Source: Nitrosopumilus sp. b3
GTDB taxonomy: Archaea > Thermoproteota > Nitrososphaeria > Nitrososphaerales > Nitrosopumilaceae
DNA length: 64,000 nucleotides
Direction of reading: 5' to 3'
NCBI RefSeq assembly: GCF_014078525.1
Contig: NZ_MU078696.1
Span: forward strand, 239,873-303,872
Shown here piece after piece: positions 34,357 through 43,753 of the stretch. The first letter of the stretch is position 1, and each line of letters opens with the position of its first letter. Below the pieces are notes generated by a model, which was not told the origin of the DNA, did no database searches, and saw nothing but the letters and a program-made list of their open reading frames with translations. Both the position numbers and the translations under genes were made by a program.

Positions 34357-37300
34357 TGTCACTTCAAGCAATCAAATCAATTGATGGAATTCGTTTTTCA
34401 GTATGGTCTCCAACTGAAGTTAGAAAATATTCAGTTGCAGAAATAACTGCACCTGAAACATATGATGAAGATGGGATGCCAGTTCAGGGAGGTCTTATGG
34501 ATGGACGACTTGGAACTCTTGAACCTGGACAAAAATGTCTAACCTGTGGAAATACCGCTGCTAGATGTCCCGGACATTTTGGACACATTGAACTTGCAGA
34601 ACCAATTTTGCATATTGCATTTATTGATAATATTTACAAACTATTACAATCAACCTGTCGCTCATGTGCAAGACTCAAAGTCCCACAAGAAGATTTGAAT
34701 GAATTCAAAAAAATCAAAGACAAGCATGCTGCATATACTGTAATTTCTCAAAAACGTATTCCTGAACAAATTATAGAAAAAGCAAAGAAAGCAAAAGAAT
34801 GTCCACACTGTGGAAAGACCCAGTATGAACTAGTCTTTACAAAACCAACTATCTTTGTTGAGAAAACAGAGATTGGTGAACATAGATTACTTCCAATTAC
34901 AATCCGAGAAAGATTTTCACAAATTCTTGATGATGACTTGCAACTTTTATCCTATGATCCTATTACTGCTAGACCTGAGTGGTTTATTCTTCAGGCATTA
35001 CCTGTGCCACCAGTAACTGTAAGACCATCAATAATTCTTGAGACCGGAATTAGATCTGAGGATGACTTAACACACAAAATGGTAGATATCATCAGAGTTA
35101 ATCAAAGACTAAAAGAAAGTAAAGAGGCAGGAACACCTCCACTCATCGTACAAGACCTAGTTGACCTATTACAGTATCACTCTACAACATACTTTGATAA
35201 TGAAGTTTCAGGAATTCCACAAGCTCATCATCGTTCTGGACGTCCACTCAAAACACTAACTCAAAGACTAAAAGGAAAAGAGGGACGATTTAGAGGTTCA
35301 CTGTCTGGAAAGAGAGTTGACTTTTCAAGCAGAACTGTAATTTCACCTGATCCTAACTTGGATTTGTCTGAAGTTGGAGTTCCAGAACAAGTAGCCATGA
35401 AACTAACAATTCCTGAAATTGTTACTGAATGGAACATTGAGAGAATGCGAAAACTCGTTATTAATGGACCTGAAAAATTCCCAGGTGTTAATTATATTGT
35501 TAGACCTGATGGTGTAAAGATTCGATTAGATTTTGTTGAAGACCGTTCTACTATTGCAGAAACACTTGAGATTGGTTATCTAATTGAAAGACATCTTGCA
35601 GATGGGGATATTGTCATGTTTAACAGACAACCTTCACTTCACCAGATGTCTATCATGGCTCATTATGTAAGGGTACTTCCTGGTAAGACTTTCAGATTGC
35701 ATCCTTCTGTATGTCCTCCATACAACGCAGACTTTGATGGTGATGAGATGAATCTTCACGTTCCTCAAAGTGAAGAAGCACGAGCAGAAGCAATCCTTTT
35801 GATGAGAGTTCAAGATCAATTAATTTCTCCTAGATATGGTGGACCAATCATTGGTGCACTGAGAGACTTTGTTACTGGTGCATATCTTCTAACAAAAGAC
35901 GGAACAACTCTATCTGTTCAAGAATTTTCAAATCTAGCAATGCTAGGTGGTTACAAAGACGCACTTCCTAAACCTGCTACTAAAACTAAAGATGGACCTG
36001 CATATACTGGAAAACAACTATTTTCACTATTCCTTCCAAAAGACTTCAACTATGTACTTACTTCAAAATGGTCAAAGGGAACAAATGGTGCCGCAAAAGA
36101 TGTTGTAATTAAAAAAGGTGAACTCATCAGTGGTGTCATTGATAAAACATCAATTGGTGCAGAAGAACCAGAAAGTGTCTTACACAGAATTACAAAAGAC
36201 TATGGAAATGCAGTTGGAAAGAATTTCTTAAACTCTATTCTAATCATGGTAAAACAATTCATCACAAGTTATGGTTTCAGTTATGGGTTTGGTGATCTTG
36301 AAGTGCCAGAAAAAGAAAAACAACAGATTCTAGATGATATTCAAGGAACTTATGATATTGTATCTGATTTAACCCATCAATATGAAAAAGGAACTCTGAA
36401 ACTCACAAGGGGAATGAGAGCAGAAGAGGCACTTGAAGCATACATCGTAAATGAATTGGGTAAAGCAAGAGACAAAGCTGGTTCTACTGCAAATAACTCC
36501 CTTGATGATGCTAATGCTGGAAAAATTATGGCAACAACAGGCGCTAGAGGTTCATCACTGAACGTAGGTCAGATGGCAGGTGCATTAGGACAACAGTCAA
36601 GAAGAGGAAATAGAATGAATGATGGTTATCATAATCGAGCATTGACACACTTCCAAGAACATGATAATAATCCAGACGCACATGGATTTGTAAAATCCAA
36701 TTATAGGGAAGGTCTCTCTGCATTAGAATTCTTTTTCCACGCTATGGGTGGTCGTGAAGGACTTGTAGATACTGCAGTTAGAACACAACAAAGTGGTTAC
36801 ATGCAACGTAGATTGATCAACGCATTAGAACACATTAGACTAGAATACGATGGAACAGTAAGAGATCCACACGGACACATCGTACAATTCCTTTACGGTG
36901 AAGATGGAATTGATGTTGCAAAAAGTGATCATGGTGAAGCATTCAACGCTAGTAGGTTAGCTGAATCTCAAACCATGATTGATTCTGGTAAAAAGGCAAC
37001 AAAAGATGAGATTGATACTATTATTAAAAAATACACAAAGACATTCAATCCAAGACTTACATCACTTGTTTCAGAAGCCTTGCATGAATCCACACTAAGT
37101 AAAGACGGTGTAGAAGCAGTTTGTAAGAAAGGATTATCATTATACAACAAAGCCAAGGTAGAACCTGGTCAAGCAGTAGGAATCATTACTGCCCAATCAA
37201 TTGGTGAGCCTGGTACTCAGATGACTTTGAGAACATTCCACTTTGCAGGAATTAAAGAAAGAAATGTTACCTTGGGTCTTCCAAGATTAATTGAACTAGT

Positions 37301-38147
37301 TGATGCAAGAAAGAAACCAGTTACTCCAACTATGGATATCTATCTTGACAACGAATCAAAGAAATCTCGAGAAAAGGCAATCGAAGTTGCAAGAAATGTA
37401 TTACAAACCAAAATCAGTGCATTAATTGCAAACAGTGAAACTGATTATTCTACTGAAATCAAATTAATCCTTAGTGAAAATAGACTAAAGGAGAGAGGAT
37501 GCTCAATTGCTGAAGTTGAAGCATCACTTGCATCAAACAAGAAATTCAAAATGGAGACTGTTGGTGAACTAATCACTCTCAAACTTGTTGAAGAGTCTGA
37601 CACTGCTACAGTAATTGCAATTAGAAATAAAGTTCTAAACACTACCGTAAAGGGAGTTCCAGATGTTGAACGTGTGACCCTAGTTCAAAAAGATGATGAA
37701 TGGGTTATTCAAACAACCGGTTCAAACATTGCCAAAGTTCTTGAAGTAAAGGGTATTGACAAAACAAATGTCAGAACAAACAATGTCTTTGAAATTGCAG
37801 GCACTCTAGGAATTGAGGCTGCAAGAAATGCATTGATTGATGAACTCAATCATACTCTAGGAGACCAAGGATTAGAGGTAGATAATAGGTATATTATGCT
37901 AGTGTCTGATTTGATGTGCTCAAGAGGATACATGCAACAAATTGGTAGACACGGAATTGCCGGTACTAAAGATAGTGTTCTTGCAAGAGCTGCATTCGAA
38001 ATTACAGTTCCAACCATTGCTCATGCAGCACTTGGAGGAGAAGTGGAACAACTCAAAGGCATCACTGAAAATGTAATTGTCGGTAGTAACATTCCAATTG
38101 GAAGTGGAACTGTTGACTTGTACATGCAAGTAAGCAAGAAGAAATAA
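34356..38147 (+). CDS. rpoA: DNA-directed RNA polymerase subunit A, unsplit A'-A'' fusion
   Basis: 1263 aa. Most archaea encode A' and A'' as separate genes; here one continuous frame covers both, as in Rpb1. The N-terminal zinc site is CLTCGNTAARCPGHFGH (about 61-77), with a second ligand set in CRSC and CPHCG. The catalytic Mg site is NADFDGDEMNLH (about 457-468). The A''-type part holds VGIITAQSIGEPGTQMTLRTFH (trigger loop, given as landmark at about 946-967), and ends SGTVDLYMQVSKKK. No intein or insertion is seen at the usual split point. It is followed after 13 bp by an Lsm gene. Confidence 0.98.
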   Translation: MSLQAIKSIDGIRFSVWSPTEVRKYSVAEITAPETYDEDGMPVQGGLMDGRLGTLEPGQKCLTCGNTAARCPGHFGHIELAEPILHIAFIDNIYKLLQSTCRSCARLKVPQEDLNEFKKIKDKHAAYTVISQKRIPEQIIEKAKKAKECPHCGKTQYELVFTKPTIFVEKTEIGEHRLLPITIRERFSQILDDDLQLLSYDPITARPEWFILQALPVPPVTVRPSIILETGIRSEDDLTHKMVDIIRVNQRLKESKEAGTPPLIVQDLVDLLQYHSTTYFDNEVSGIPQAHHRSGRPLKTLTQRLKGKEGRFRGSLSGKRVDFSSRTVISPDPNLDLSEVGVPEQVAMKLTIPEIVTEWNIERMRKLVINGPEKFPGVNYIVRPDGVKIRLDFVEDRSTIAETLEIGYLIERHLADGDIVMFNRQPSLHQMSIMAHYVRVLPGKTFRLHPSVCPPYNADFDGDEMNLHVPQSEEARAEAILLMRVQDQLISPRYGGPIIGALRDFVTGAYLLTKDGTTLSVQEFSNLAMLGGYKDALPKPATKTKDGPAYTGKQLFSLFLPKDFNYVLTSKWSKGTNGAAKDVVIKKGELISGVIDKTSIGAEEPESVLHRITKDYGNAVGKNFLNSILIMVKQFITSYGFSYGFGDLEVPEKEKQQILDDIQGTYDIVSDLTHQYEKGTLKLTRGMRAEEALEAYIVNELGKARDKAGSTANNSLDDANAGKIMATTGARGSSLNVGQMAGALGQQSRRGNRMNDGYHNRALTHFQEHDNNPDAHGFVKSNYREGLSALEFFFHAMGGREGLVDTAVRTQQSGYMQRRLINALEHIRLEYDGTVRDPHGHIVQFLYGEDGIDVAKSDHGEAFNASRLAESQTMIDSGKKATKDEIDTIIKKYTKTFNPRLTSLVSEALHESTLSKDGVEAVCKKGLSLYNKAKVEPGQAVGIITAQSIGEPGTQMTLRTFHFAGIKERNVTLGLPRLIELVDARKKPVTPTMDIYLDNESKKSREKAIEVARNVLQTKISALIANSETDYSTEIKLILSENRLKERGCSIAEVEASLASNKKFKMETVGELITLKLVEESDTATVIAIRNKVLNTTVKGVPDVERVTLVQKDDEWVIQTTGSNIAKVLEVKGIDKTNVRTNNVFEIAGTLGIEAARNALIDELNHTLGDQGLEVDNRYIMLVSDLMCSRGYMQQIGRHGIAGTKDSVLARAAFEITVPTIAHAALGGEVEQLKGITENVIVGSNIPIGSGTVDLYMQVSKKK

Positions 38148-38160
38148 ACTGGTAACAATT

Positions 38161-38391
38161 ATGGCCGATGAAATTACAAATCTAATGAATAACAGCAAAG
38201 ATAAGCTTGTCTTACTTCGATTAAGAAATACCCGGACCATTCAGGGGATTCTAAAAGACTTTGATATTCACATGAATTTGACATTAGAGGATGCTGAGGA
38301 TGTGACTGAAGAAAAGCATGAAAAGATTGGCAAGACCCTATTACGTGGAGATAATATTTTACTAGTCTCTCTTCCTGAAGACGAATCTTAA
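38161..38391 (+). CDS. Sm-like RNA-binding protein (Lsm)
   Basis: 76 aa, an archaeal Lsm ring protein that binds U-rich RNA. The Sm1 motif is seen in VLLRLRNTRTIQGILKDFDIHMNLTLEDA (about 19-47) and Sm2 in LLRGDNILLVSL (about 60-71). It follows rpoA by 13 bp, where canonical archaeal operons continue with rpl30e. Probably co-transcribed with the RNAP genes. Confidence 0.92.
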   Translation: MADEITNLMNNSKDKLVLLRLRNTRTIQGILKDFDIHMNLTLEDAEDVTEEKHEKIGKTLLRGDNILLVSLPEDES

Positions 38392-38435
38392 ATTATTCCA
38401 TCAAACATTAAATTCGATATTTAATAATTTATGAT

Positions 38436-39617
38436 ATGTATCTTTTTTTCATGATTGCTTCATTGATTTTTTTTCCGGCATTTGGTGAATCGATTCCTGA
38501 TTATGATAAACCATACTCTCCAATATTTACGGATAAACCATCGTACTCTTGGACTGACAAAATAAAGATGACAATCATTGCTCCCAGTTGGAATACTGAT
38601 AAAGACTTGATTGATTCAATTGGAGATACACAAGACCACCCCATTAAAATTTCAACAAGAGAGCACTCACTTGAGCCTTATAGATTCACAGAGACTGATG
38701 TGAATTCTGGAATCTTTACAGCTGAAGTAATACTTACAGGATTTTCACATGATGCCAACGGTGATGGTAACGTAGACACCACTCCAAGAACCATGGGTAC
38801 TGGTCCAACTAGTGGATTTTTAGAAGTTGATAGGGATTCTGCAGTTACCATATCCTTTGAATTTGCAGACGGTGTAATCTTAACTGAATCAGCACCTGTA
38901 CGCTGGAATGTCGGTACCATTCAATTTACACAAGAAGTTTTTCTCTTAGGTGACACTGTTACTGTACGCATAATTGATTCAGATATGAATCTCAATCCTG
39001 AAGCACTGGATCATATTCCGATTCAAGTATCATCTGATTCTGACATTGCAGGATTTGAAGTTGATGGAATTGAGACATCTGAAAGCTCTGGAATGTTTGT
39101 AGCAACATTCTCTTTATCTCAGAGTTCAACTACTAGTGGAAGTCGACTCTATTCAATTCCTGGAGATAAAATTTTTGCAAAATATGTTGATTATACTTTA
39201 CCCAAACCATATTCTATCTCCGATAATTTAGCAATTGAAACTTTTGCCTTGATTGATTCTTCTATTTCTCCAATAGATAGAATTGATAATCTTCCAATTC
39301 GATTCTCTGATGCACTTGGAAATTCATTAGAATCTTTTTCGCCCGACAATCCTTTGCAAATAGTTGGTACTATCATTAACCCAAATGAATTTGATCAGAA
39401 ATTTGTTTACTTGTTTCAAGTAAAAAATGAAAATAATATTGTAGAATCCATCTCATGGATTCAAGGTGAATTATCATCCGGACAAAGTCTTGATATTTCA
39501 CAATCATGGATACCACAAAGATCTGGAAATTATGAGATTGAGACATTTGTCTGGAATTCTCTTGGTGATCCGACTGTTTTGGCACCAATAATGTCGAGTT
39601 TAATTACCGTAGAATGA
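38436..39617 (+). CDS. Secreted beta-domain surface protein
   Basis: 393 aa with a signal peptide (MYLFFMIASLIFFPAFG, about 1-17) and no C-terminal anchor. The mature protein repeats the theme of the 1068-aa protein at 15.8 kb: TDVNSGIFTAEV, FLLGDTVTVRIIDSDMNLNPEA and TSESSGMFVATFSLS resemble its NDPDLN and TGVFEG blocks. The last 110 residues look like an extra Ig-like domain (FVYLFQVKNENNIVESISW). Probably part of the cell envelope. It lies in the middle of an otherwise informational gene cluster. Confidence 0.7.
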   Translation: MYLFFMIASLIFFPAFGESIPDYDKPYSPIFTDKPSYSWTDKIKMTIIAPSWNTDKDLIDSIGDTQDHPIKISTREHSLEPYRFTETDVNSGIFTAEVILTGFSHDANGDGNVDTTPRTMGTGPTSGFLEVDRDSAVTISFEFADGVILTESAPVRWNVGTIQFTQEVFLLGDTVTVRIIDSDMNLNPEALDHIPIQVSSDSDIAGFEVDGIETSESSGMFVATFSLSQSSTTSGSRLYSIPGDKIFAKYVDYTLPKPYSISDNLAIETFALIDSSISPIDRIDNLPIRFSDALGNSLESFSPDNPLQIVGTIINPNEFDQKFVYLFQVKNENNIVESISWIQGELSSGQSLDISQSWIPQRSGNYEIETFVWNSLGDPTVLAPIMSSLITVE

Positions 39618-39668
39618 AAAGTATCATTCCTACGTGATAATTAAATAGAAAATTACAAAATTTTTCTT

Positions 39669-41222
39669 GTGTTAGGATATTTGCTTGGATTGACCTTAGT
39701 GTTAACCGTATTATCTCCTTTAGTAATATCTGAAGTATTTGCAGAAACATTTCTTGTAAGTACCGACAAACAATCCTATAACATCGGTGATTCTCTGACT
39801 GTTTCAGGTGAAATTCTTGATTTTGGTATGCCCGTAATTGCCATGAGCATCTATGATCCTGATGGAAAAATATTGTCTGCCAACAATTTGGAAATTTCGT
39901 CTGAAAAAACATTCACAAAGACCATCCCACTTGACTCTCCATTTTATGAAAAAATTGGGGAATACAGAATAAAACTAGACTATGGACAAATCTCTGAGAA
40001 TCATTATTTTACAATAGGGGATTCGGAATCTGAAAAAACTGCTCAGATTATTGAGGAACCTGAAATTTTTCTTCTTTACACTGACAAAAATCAATATGCT
40101 GATAATGATGTAATTTACATCACCGGTATTGTTTCTTCATTGGGTTCTCCCACTTCGTTAATCGGAGTTTATGATCCGTTTGGAATGCCTGCAGGCTTTT
40201 ATTTTGGAACAATAAACTCTGATTTGGAATTCTCAACAAGCTTTCTTGTAAAAGATGGTGTTAATTTTAGAACCGAAGGAACTTATTCAATTAAAGCTCA
40301 CTATGGAGAATCTGAAGCCATATCCTTTTTTGATTATTTCAAAGAACCTCAAATTGTAACTGAAGAAACAATTGAAGAAACAATTGAAGAAACAATTGAA
40401 GAAACAATTGAAGAAACAATTGAAGAAACAATTGAAGAAACAATTGAAGAAACAATTGAAGAAACAATTGATAACTCGAATTCTATTACAGTATCTGCAA
40501 TTAAAGAAACTGTTCAAACCATCAAACCAAAATCTGATATGACTCCTGAAATAAAAAAAACTATTCAAGAAAAAATTATTCCAACTGAAATAAAAAAACA
40601 AACAAATCTTACTGTTGAAGATATTGAGTTAGGCCTAATTCTAAATCAAATAAATCTGGAATGTGACAAAAGTGTGTTTACTGATACCATATCATATTAT
40701 GATGGAATGGGACCTGCATTGTACAGATTATGTGATTTTGATGGTTCTTTGACATTTTTTAACGAGTCTCTATCTGATAATCCAAACGATGTTGAAATTC
40801 TAGTAAACAAAGGATCTGCCTTGGGAAAATTAGGATATTTTACTGAGGCCATAGTCTATTATGATCATGCAATCAAAATCAATCCTGAATTTTTACCTGC
40901 TAAAAATAACAAAGCAAATGCCCTTGCAAATTTGAAAGATTATGATAATGCTATTTCTATTTATGAAGAAATTTTAAAGAAAAATCCCAACTATATTTCT
41001 GCTAGAAAAAATCTTGAAATTGCATCATCCTTGAATGCTCCTATTGTAACTTTAGTAGATGAGCCAATACAACCAATTATCAAAAAAATAGATTACTCTG
41101 AATCAGATTCACCAAAAGTTTCTAGTACTACAAATCATGAAAAAGAAAATACGATTTCTTTTTTTGATGAAATTGGTTTAGTGTTTTCTTCTTTGGGTTC
41201 AGTGTTTAATTTTCTGAACTAA
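39669..41222 (+). CDS. Secreted protein with Ig-like domains, EETI repeat linker and TPR repeats
   Basis: 517 aa, GTG start at 39669. Signal peptide to about residue 25 (SEVFA). Two beta domains begin LVSTDKQSYNIGDSLTVSGEI and LLYTDKNQYADNDVIYITGIV, similar to the PEFG proteins. A linker of nine EETI repeats follows (about 232-267). The C-terminal half holds TPR-like helices: ALYRLCDFDGSLTFFNESL, GSALGKLGYFTEAIVYYDHAIKINP and KANALANLKDYDNAISIYEEILKKNP. An extracytoplasmic TPR suggests protein-protein scaffolding at the surface. No C-terminal anchor is visible. Confidence 0.72.
   Translation: MLGYLLGLTLVLTVLSPLVISEVFAETFLVSTDKQSYNIGDSLTVSGEILDFGMPVIAMSIYDPDGKILSANNLEISSEKTFTKTIPLDSPFYEKIGEYRIKLDYGQISENHYFTIGDSESEKTAQIIEEPEIFLLYTDKNQYADNDVIYITGIVSSLGSPTSLIGVYDPFGMPAGFYFGTINSDLEFSTSFLVKDGVNFRTEGTYSIKAHYGESEAISFFDYFKEPQIVTEETIEETIEETIEETIEETIEETIEETIEETIEETIDNSNSITVSAIKETVQTIKPKSDMTPEIKKTIQEKIIPTEIKKQTNLTVEDIELGLILNQINLECDKSVFTDTISYYDGMGPALYRLCDFDGSLTFFNESLSDNPNDVEILVNKGSALGKLGYFTEAIVYYDHAIKINPEFLPAKNNKANALANLKDYDNAISIYEEILKKNPNYISARKNLEIASSLNAPIVTLVDEPIQPIIKKIDYSESDSPKVSSTTNHEKENTISFFDEIGLVFSSLGSVFNFLN
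40362..40469 (+). repeat. 12-bp tandem repeat, nine units, encoding EETI
   Basis: Nine perfect copies of GAAGAAACAATT, in frame, encode (EETI)9, an amphipathic charged linker. Perfect identity at the DNA level suggests recent expansion and likely strain-to-strain length variation. The antisense frame gives an artefactual Phe/Asn/Cys repeat. Confidence 0.95.
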
Positions 41223-41298
41223 TTTTTTCTAATACCGTGCGTGGTTTTTCAATAAACCTATAAAGCCCTGTGGCGCCGATCGATTTAAGGAAACATAC

Positions 41299-41622
41299 AT
41301 GAGTAAACTACTTGAAAAATCATTAAAGGATGCCCGAAAAGAAGATCAACTAACTTTCGGTACAAAACAAGTTTTAAACTCTTTAAAAAATTCCAAGCTA
41401 ATTGTATTATCTCAATCAGTGAGTAAAGAAATGGTTGAGAAAATTGAGTCAGATGCAAAAAAAGAAAAAGTACCTCTAGTCAACTTTCAAGGGACTTCAG
41501 TCGCACTAGGAAGATTGTGCGGCTTGCAATTTAGAATTTCAACAATTTCATTCACATCAATAACAGATGCAAACATAAAATCAATTTTAAAAGATACAGA
41601 AGCTGAGGAAAAAAATGATTAG
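41299..41622 (+). CDS. rpl30e: 50S ribosomal protein eL30
   Basis: 107 aa, L7Ae/L30e family. The N-terminal LEKSLKDARKEDQLTFGTKQVLNSLKNSKLIVLSQS region and the glycine turn ALGRLCGLQFRIST are typical; the expected TVGVACGK-like turn is changed to SVALGRLCG. It starts the rpl30e-nusA-rps12-rps7 cluster. A TATA-like CCTATAAAG (about 41257-41265) lies 34-42 bp upstream, so it has its own promoter. Confidence 0.9.
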   Translation: MSKLLEKSLKDARKEDQLTFGTKQVLNSLKNSKLIVLSQSVSKEMVEKIESDAKKEKVPLVNFQGTSVALGRLCGLQFRISTISFTSITDANIKSILKDTEAEEKND

Positions 41623-41685
41623 CTATATTTTATTTAATGAAAGTTTAAATGAGACAATTCAGGTCGGAGATAAATAGGATTTCTA

Positions 41686-42150
41686 ATGACACAGTCAATT
41701 AAACTCTCAACAGATCAAATGCGTATGATGTCACTTTTCCAAAATGTAACTGGTGCAACTGCACGCGATTGTGTTGAAGATGAAAAGCAAGATAGAGTAA
41801 TTTTTGTAGTTAATACTGGTAAAATGGGATTGGCAATTGGCAAAGGTGGTGTTCATATCAAATCATTACAAAATATTGTTAAAAGAAATGTGGAATTAGT
41901 AGAATATGATGAGGATCCTGCAAAATTCTTGTCTTCTTTGCTAAATTCAAAACTAATTTCTGAAGTAAAAATAAATACACGAGCAGATGGGACAAAACAG
42001 GCAATTGTTATGGTAGACCCAAGAAAGAAAGGAATCGTAGTTGGAAGAGAAGGCAGAAATGCTGAGAAAGCAAGACTACTTGCAAAACGATATTTTGATA
42101 TTACCAGCGTACTGATTAACAGTCCTGAACGTGCTACTATGGAGATGTAA
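41686..42150 (+). CDS. nusA: Archaeal NusA-like transcription elongation/termination factor
   Basis: 154 aa with two KH domains and no S1 domain, the usual archaeal form. KH1 contains GLAIGKGGVHIKSLQNIV (about 46-63, GxxG) and KH2 contains GIVVGREGRNAEKARLLAKR (about 112-131). It is 3 bp upstream of rps12. RNA binding is supported by both GxxG loops; the exact role in archaeal termination is not settled. Confidence 0.95.
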   Translation: MTQSIKLSTDQMRMMSLFQNVTGATARDCVEDEKQDRVIFVVNTGKMGLAIGKGGVHIKSLQNIVKRNVELVEYDEDPAKFLSSLLNSKLISEVKINTRADGTKQAIVMVDPRKKGIVVGREGRNAEKARLLAKRYFDITSVLINSPERATMEM

Positions 42151-42153
42151 GAT

Positions 42154-42591
42154 ATGAGAAAATCACCACTTGGATTATTTGCTGGCAGAGTTTTAACTAC
42201 TAAAAAGAAAAAACAGAGATGGGCAATCTCAACATACAAGAGAAGAAAGCTTGGAATTGATAAAAAAGCCGATCCACTTGGAGGAGCTCCACAAGGACGC
42301 GGCATAGTTTTAGAAAAAGTAGGAATTGCTGCAAAACAGCCAAACTCTGCTATTAGAAAATGTGTTAGAGTTCAATTAATTAAAAATGGTAAAACAGTTA
42401 CTGCATTCTTACCAAGAGACGGTGCAATGAACTTTATTGATGAACACGACGAAGTCCACATTCAAGGAATGGGTGCAACACAAGGTGGTGCAATGGGAGA
42501 TATTCCTGGTGTTAGATTCAAAGTTTTCAAAGTTAACGGTACATCACTTCATGAACTAGTAATAGGAAAGAAAGAGAAACCAAGGAGATAG
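42154..42591 (+). CDS. rps12: 30S ribosomal protein uS12
   Basis: 145 aa, decoding-centre protein. Typical segments: [19 protein letters not shown] (about 40-58), [21 protein letters not shown] (given as landmark, about 61-81), [10 protein letters not shown] and [19 protein letters not shown]. It lies 3 bp after nusA and 2 bp before rps7. The N-terminal basic extension is archaeal/eukaryotic type. Confidence 0.98.
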   Translation: MRKSPLGLFAGRVLTTKKKKQRWAISTYKRRKLGIDKKADPLGGAPQGRGIVLEKVGIAAKQPNSAIRKCVRVQLIKNGKTVTAFLPRDGAMNFIDEHDEVHIQGMGATQGGAMGDIPGVRFKVFKVNGTSLHELVIGKKEKPRR

Positions 42592-42593
42592 AA

Positions 42594-43193
42594 ATGGCAC
42601 AAACTAAAAACTTGTTATTATTTAGAAAATGGGATTTATCTGATATTGAAATCAAAGATCCCGGACTAAAAACTGCCATCTCTTTGAGAAAGCAAATTTT
42701 ACCTTACACATATGGTCGCTCTGCATTAAAGCGATTCAATAAAGCAGATGTTAACATTGTTGAGAGATTAATCAACAAAACAATGCACTTTGGAAAGAAA
42801 TATGCAAAGAACACTGGAAGAATGACTGGAAAGAAAACCAAACTTCTAAACACTGTAAAAACTTCTTTTGATATTATTGCACTAAAAACTGGACAAAACC
42901 CAGTTGAAGTACTAGTTCGAGCAATTGAATTTTCTGCACCAAACGAAGACACTACAAGAATCGTTTATGGTGGTACTGTTTATCACGTATCAGTTGATGT
43001 TGCACCAATCAGAAGAGTTGACTTGGCACTAAAATTCATAGCTGATGCAATCAAAGAGGCAACATTTTCCAATCCAAAACCCATTGAAGAACATATGGCA
43101 GAGCAAATAATGCTAGCCGCAGTAAATGATCCAAATGCTCCTTCTGTAAAGAAGAAAAATGAACTAGAAAGAATAGCACAAGCATCAAGATAG
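42594..43193 (+). CDS. rps7: 30S ribosomal protein uS7
   Basis: 199 aa, archaeal-length uS7. Landmarks: PYTYGRSALKRFNKADVNIVERLIN (about 33-57 region), NPVEVLVRAIEFSAPNEDTTRI, GGTVYHVSVDVAPIRRVDLALKFI and a C-terminal ELERIAQASR. It ends the cluster; elongation factor 1A, which often follows in archaea, is not here. The next gene is a tRNA on the other strand. Confidence 0.98.
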   Translation: MAQTKNLLLFRKWDLSDIEIKDPGLKTAISLRKQILPYTYGRSALKRFNKADVNIVERLINKTMHFGKKYAKNTGRMTGKKTKLLNTVKTSFDIIALKTGQNPVEVLVRAIEFSAPNEDTTRIVYGGTVYHVSVDVAPIRRVDLALKFIADAIKEATFSNPKPIEEHMAEQIMLAAVNDPNAPSVKKKNELERIAQASR

Positions 43194-43211
43194 ATTCTTT
43201 AGAATTTTCAG

Positions 43212-43299
43212 TAGCCCGAGGCAGATTCGAACTGCCGTCTCCGCCTATCCACTCTTGAGATCCAGAGGGCAGAATCCTTGACCGCTAGACTATCGGGCT
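43212..43299 (-). tRNA. tRNA-Gln (anticodon CTG) with a 15-nt intron
   Basis: Acceptor AGCCCGA (from 43299) pairs with TCGGGCT, and the discriminator is A at 43212. The D arm is GTCT...GGAT. The anticodon stem CTGCC pairs with GGCGG only if 15 nt (43247-43261) are removed after position 37, leaving the loop CTCTGGA with anticodon CTG (43263-43265). The T arm is GGCAG-TTCGAAT-CTGCC. The spliced length is 73 nt. A1 and a CTCTGG loop fit archaeal tRNA-Gln. No CCA is encoded. Intron position is inferred from pairing. Confidence 0.88.
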
Positions 43300-43397
43300 A
43301 CTTGAAGAAATTTTTCTGTTTAAGAATATAATCATTTGTTGTCAAGATTGAAATTTTTATAATGAATTATTTTTGTGATTTTTTTGAAATGCTTTGA

Positions 43398-43727
43398 TTA
43401 CTTTATTCTAACTTCATGAATTGCAGTTGAATAATCACATTTTGCTTTCAATCGCATGTATGGAATTAGTCTATAATGAATCGAGTAAATTTCCCCTTCT
43501 TTTAACAAAATTCCTTTCTGCATCAATGATACTAGTCCCCTTGATGGAACATTGATTGAAACATTTTGCTCTTGACATATTTTTTGACGTTTATTTTGAA
43601 ATTGTTTTAGTGTAAATGATACGTCATTGACTTCTAAAACTAGAGGCCAAATTATTTCACTCCATACCCATCTTCTGTTTTGAGTAGCTGAGGCATGCTT
43701 TCCTTTTTCACTCAACATTAATAACAT
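43398..43727 (-). CDS. Conserved protein, unknown function
   Basis: 109 aa, basic, without signal or membrane segment. The middle (SFTLKQFQNKRQKICQEQNVSINVPSRGLVSLMQKGILLKEGEIYSIHY, about 37-85) has the helix spacing of a possible winged helix with a beta wing, so it could bind nucleic acid. I am not sure. Start at 43727 (MLLMLSEKG) or 43718. It is divergent from the YkgJ-like gene with 26 bp between the starts, so the promoters overlap. Confidence 0.55.
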   Translation of the reverse strand: MLLMLSEKGKHASATQNRRWVWSEIIWPLVLEVNDVSFTLKQFQNKRQKICQEQNVSINVPSRGLVSLMQKGILLKEGEIYSIHYRLIPYMRLKAKCDYSTAIHEVRIK

Positions 43728-43753
43728 GACTTCCAGATGTTATATCTTAATAG

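Noticed and set aside
40287-40601. Antisense frame with Phe/Asn/Cys repeats
   Set aside because: It is the mirror of the in-frame EETI repeat and has no start context or composition of a real protein.
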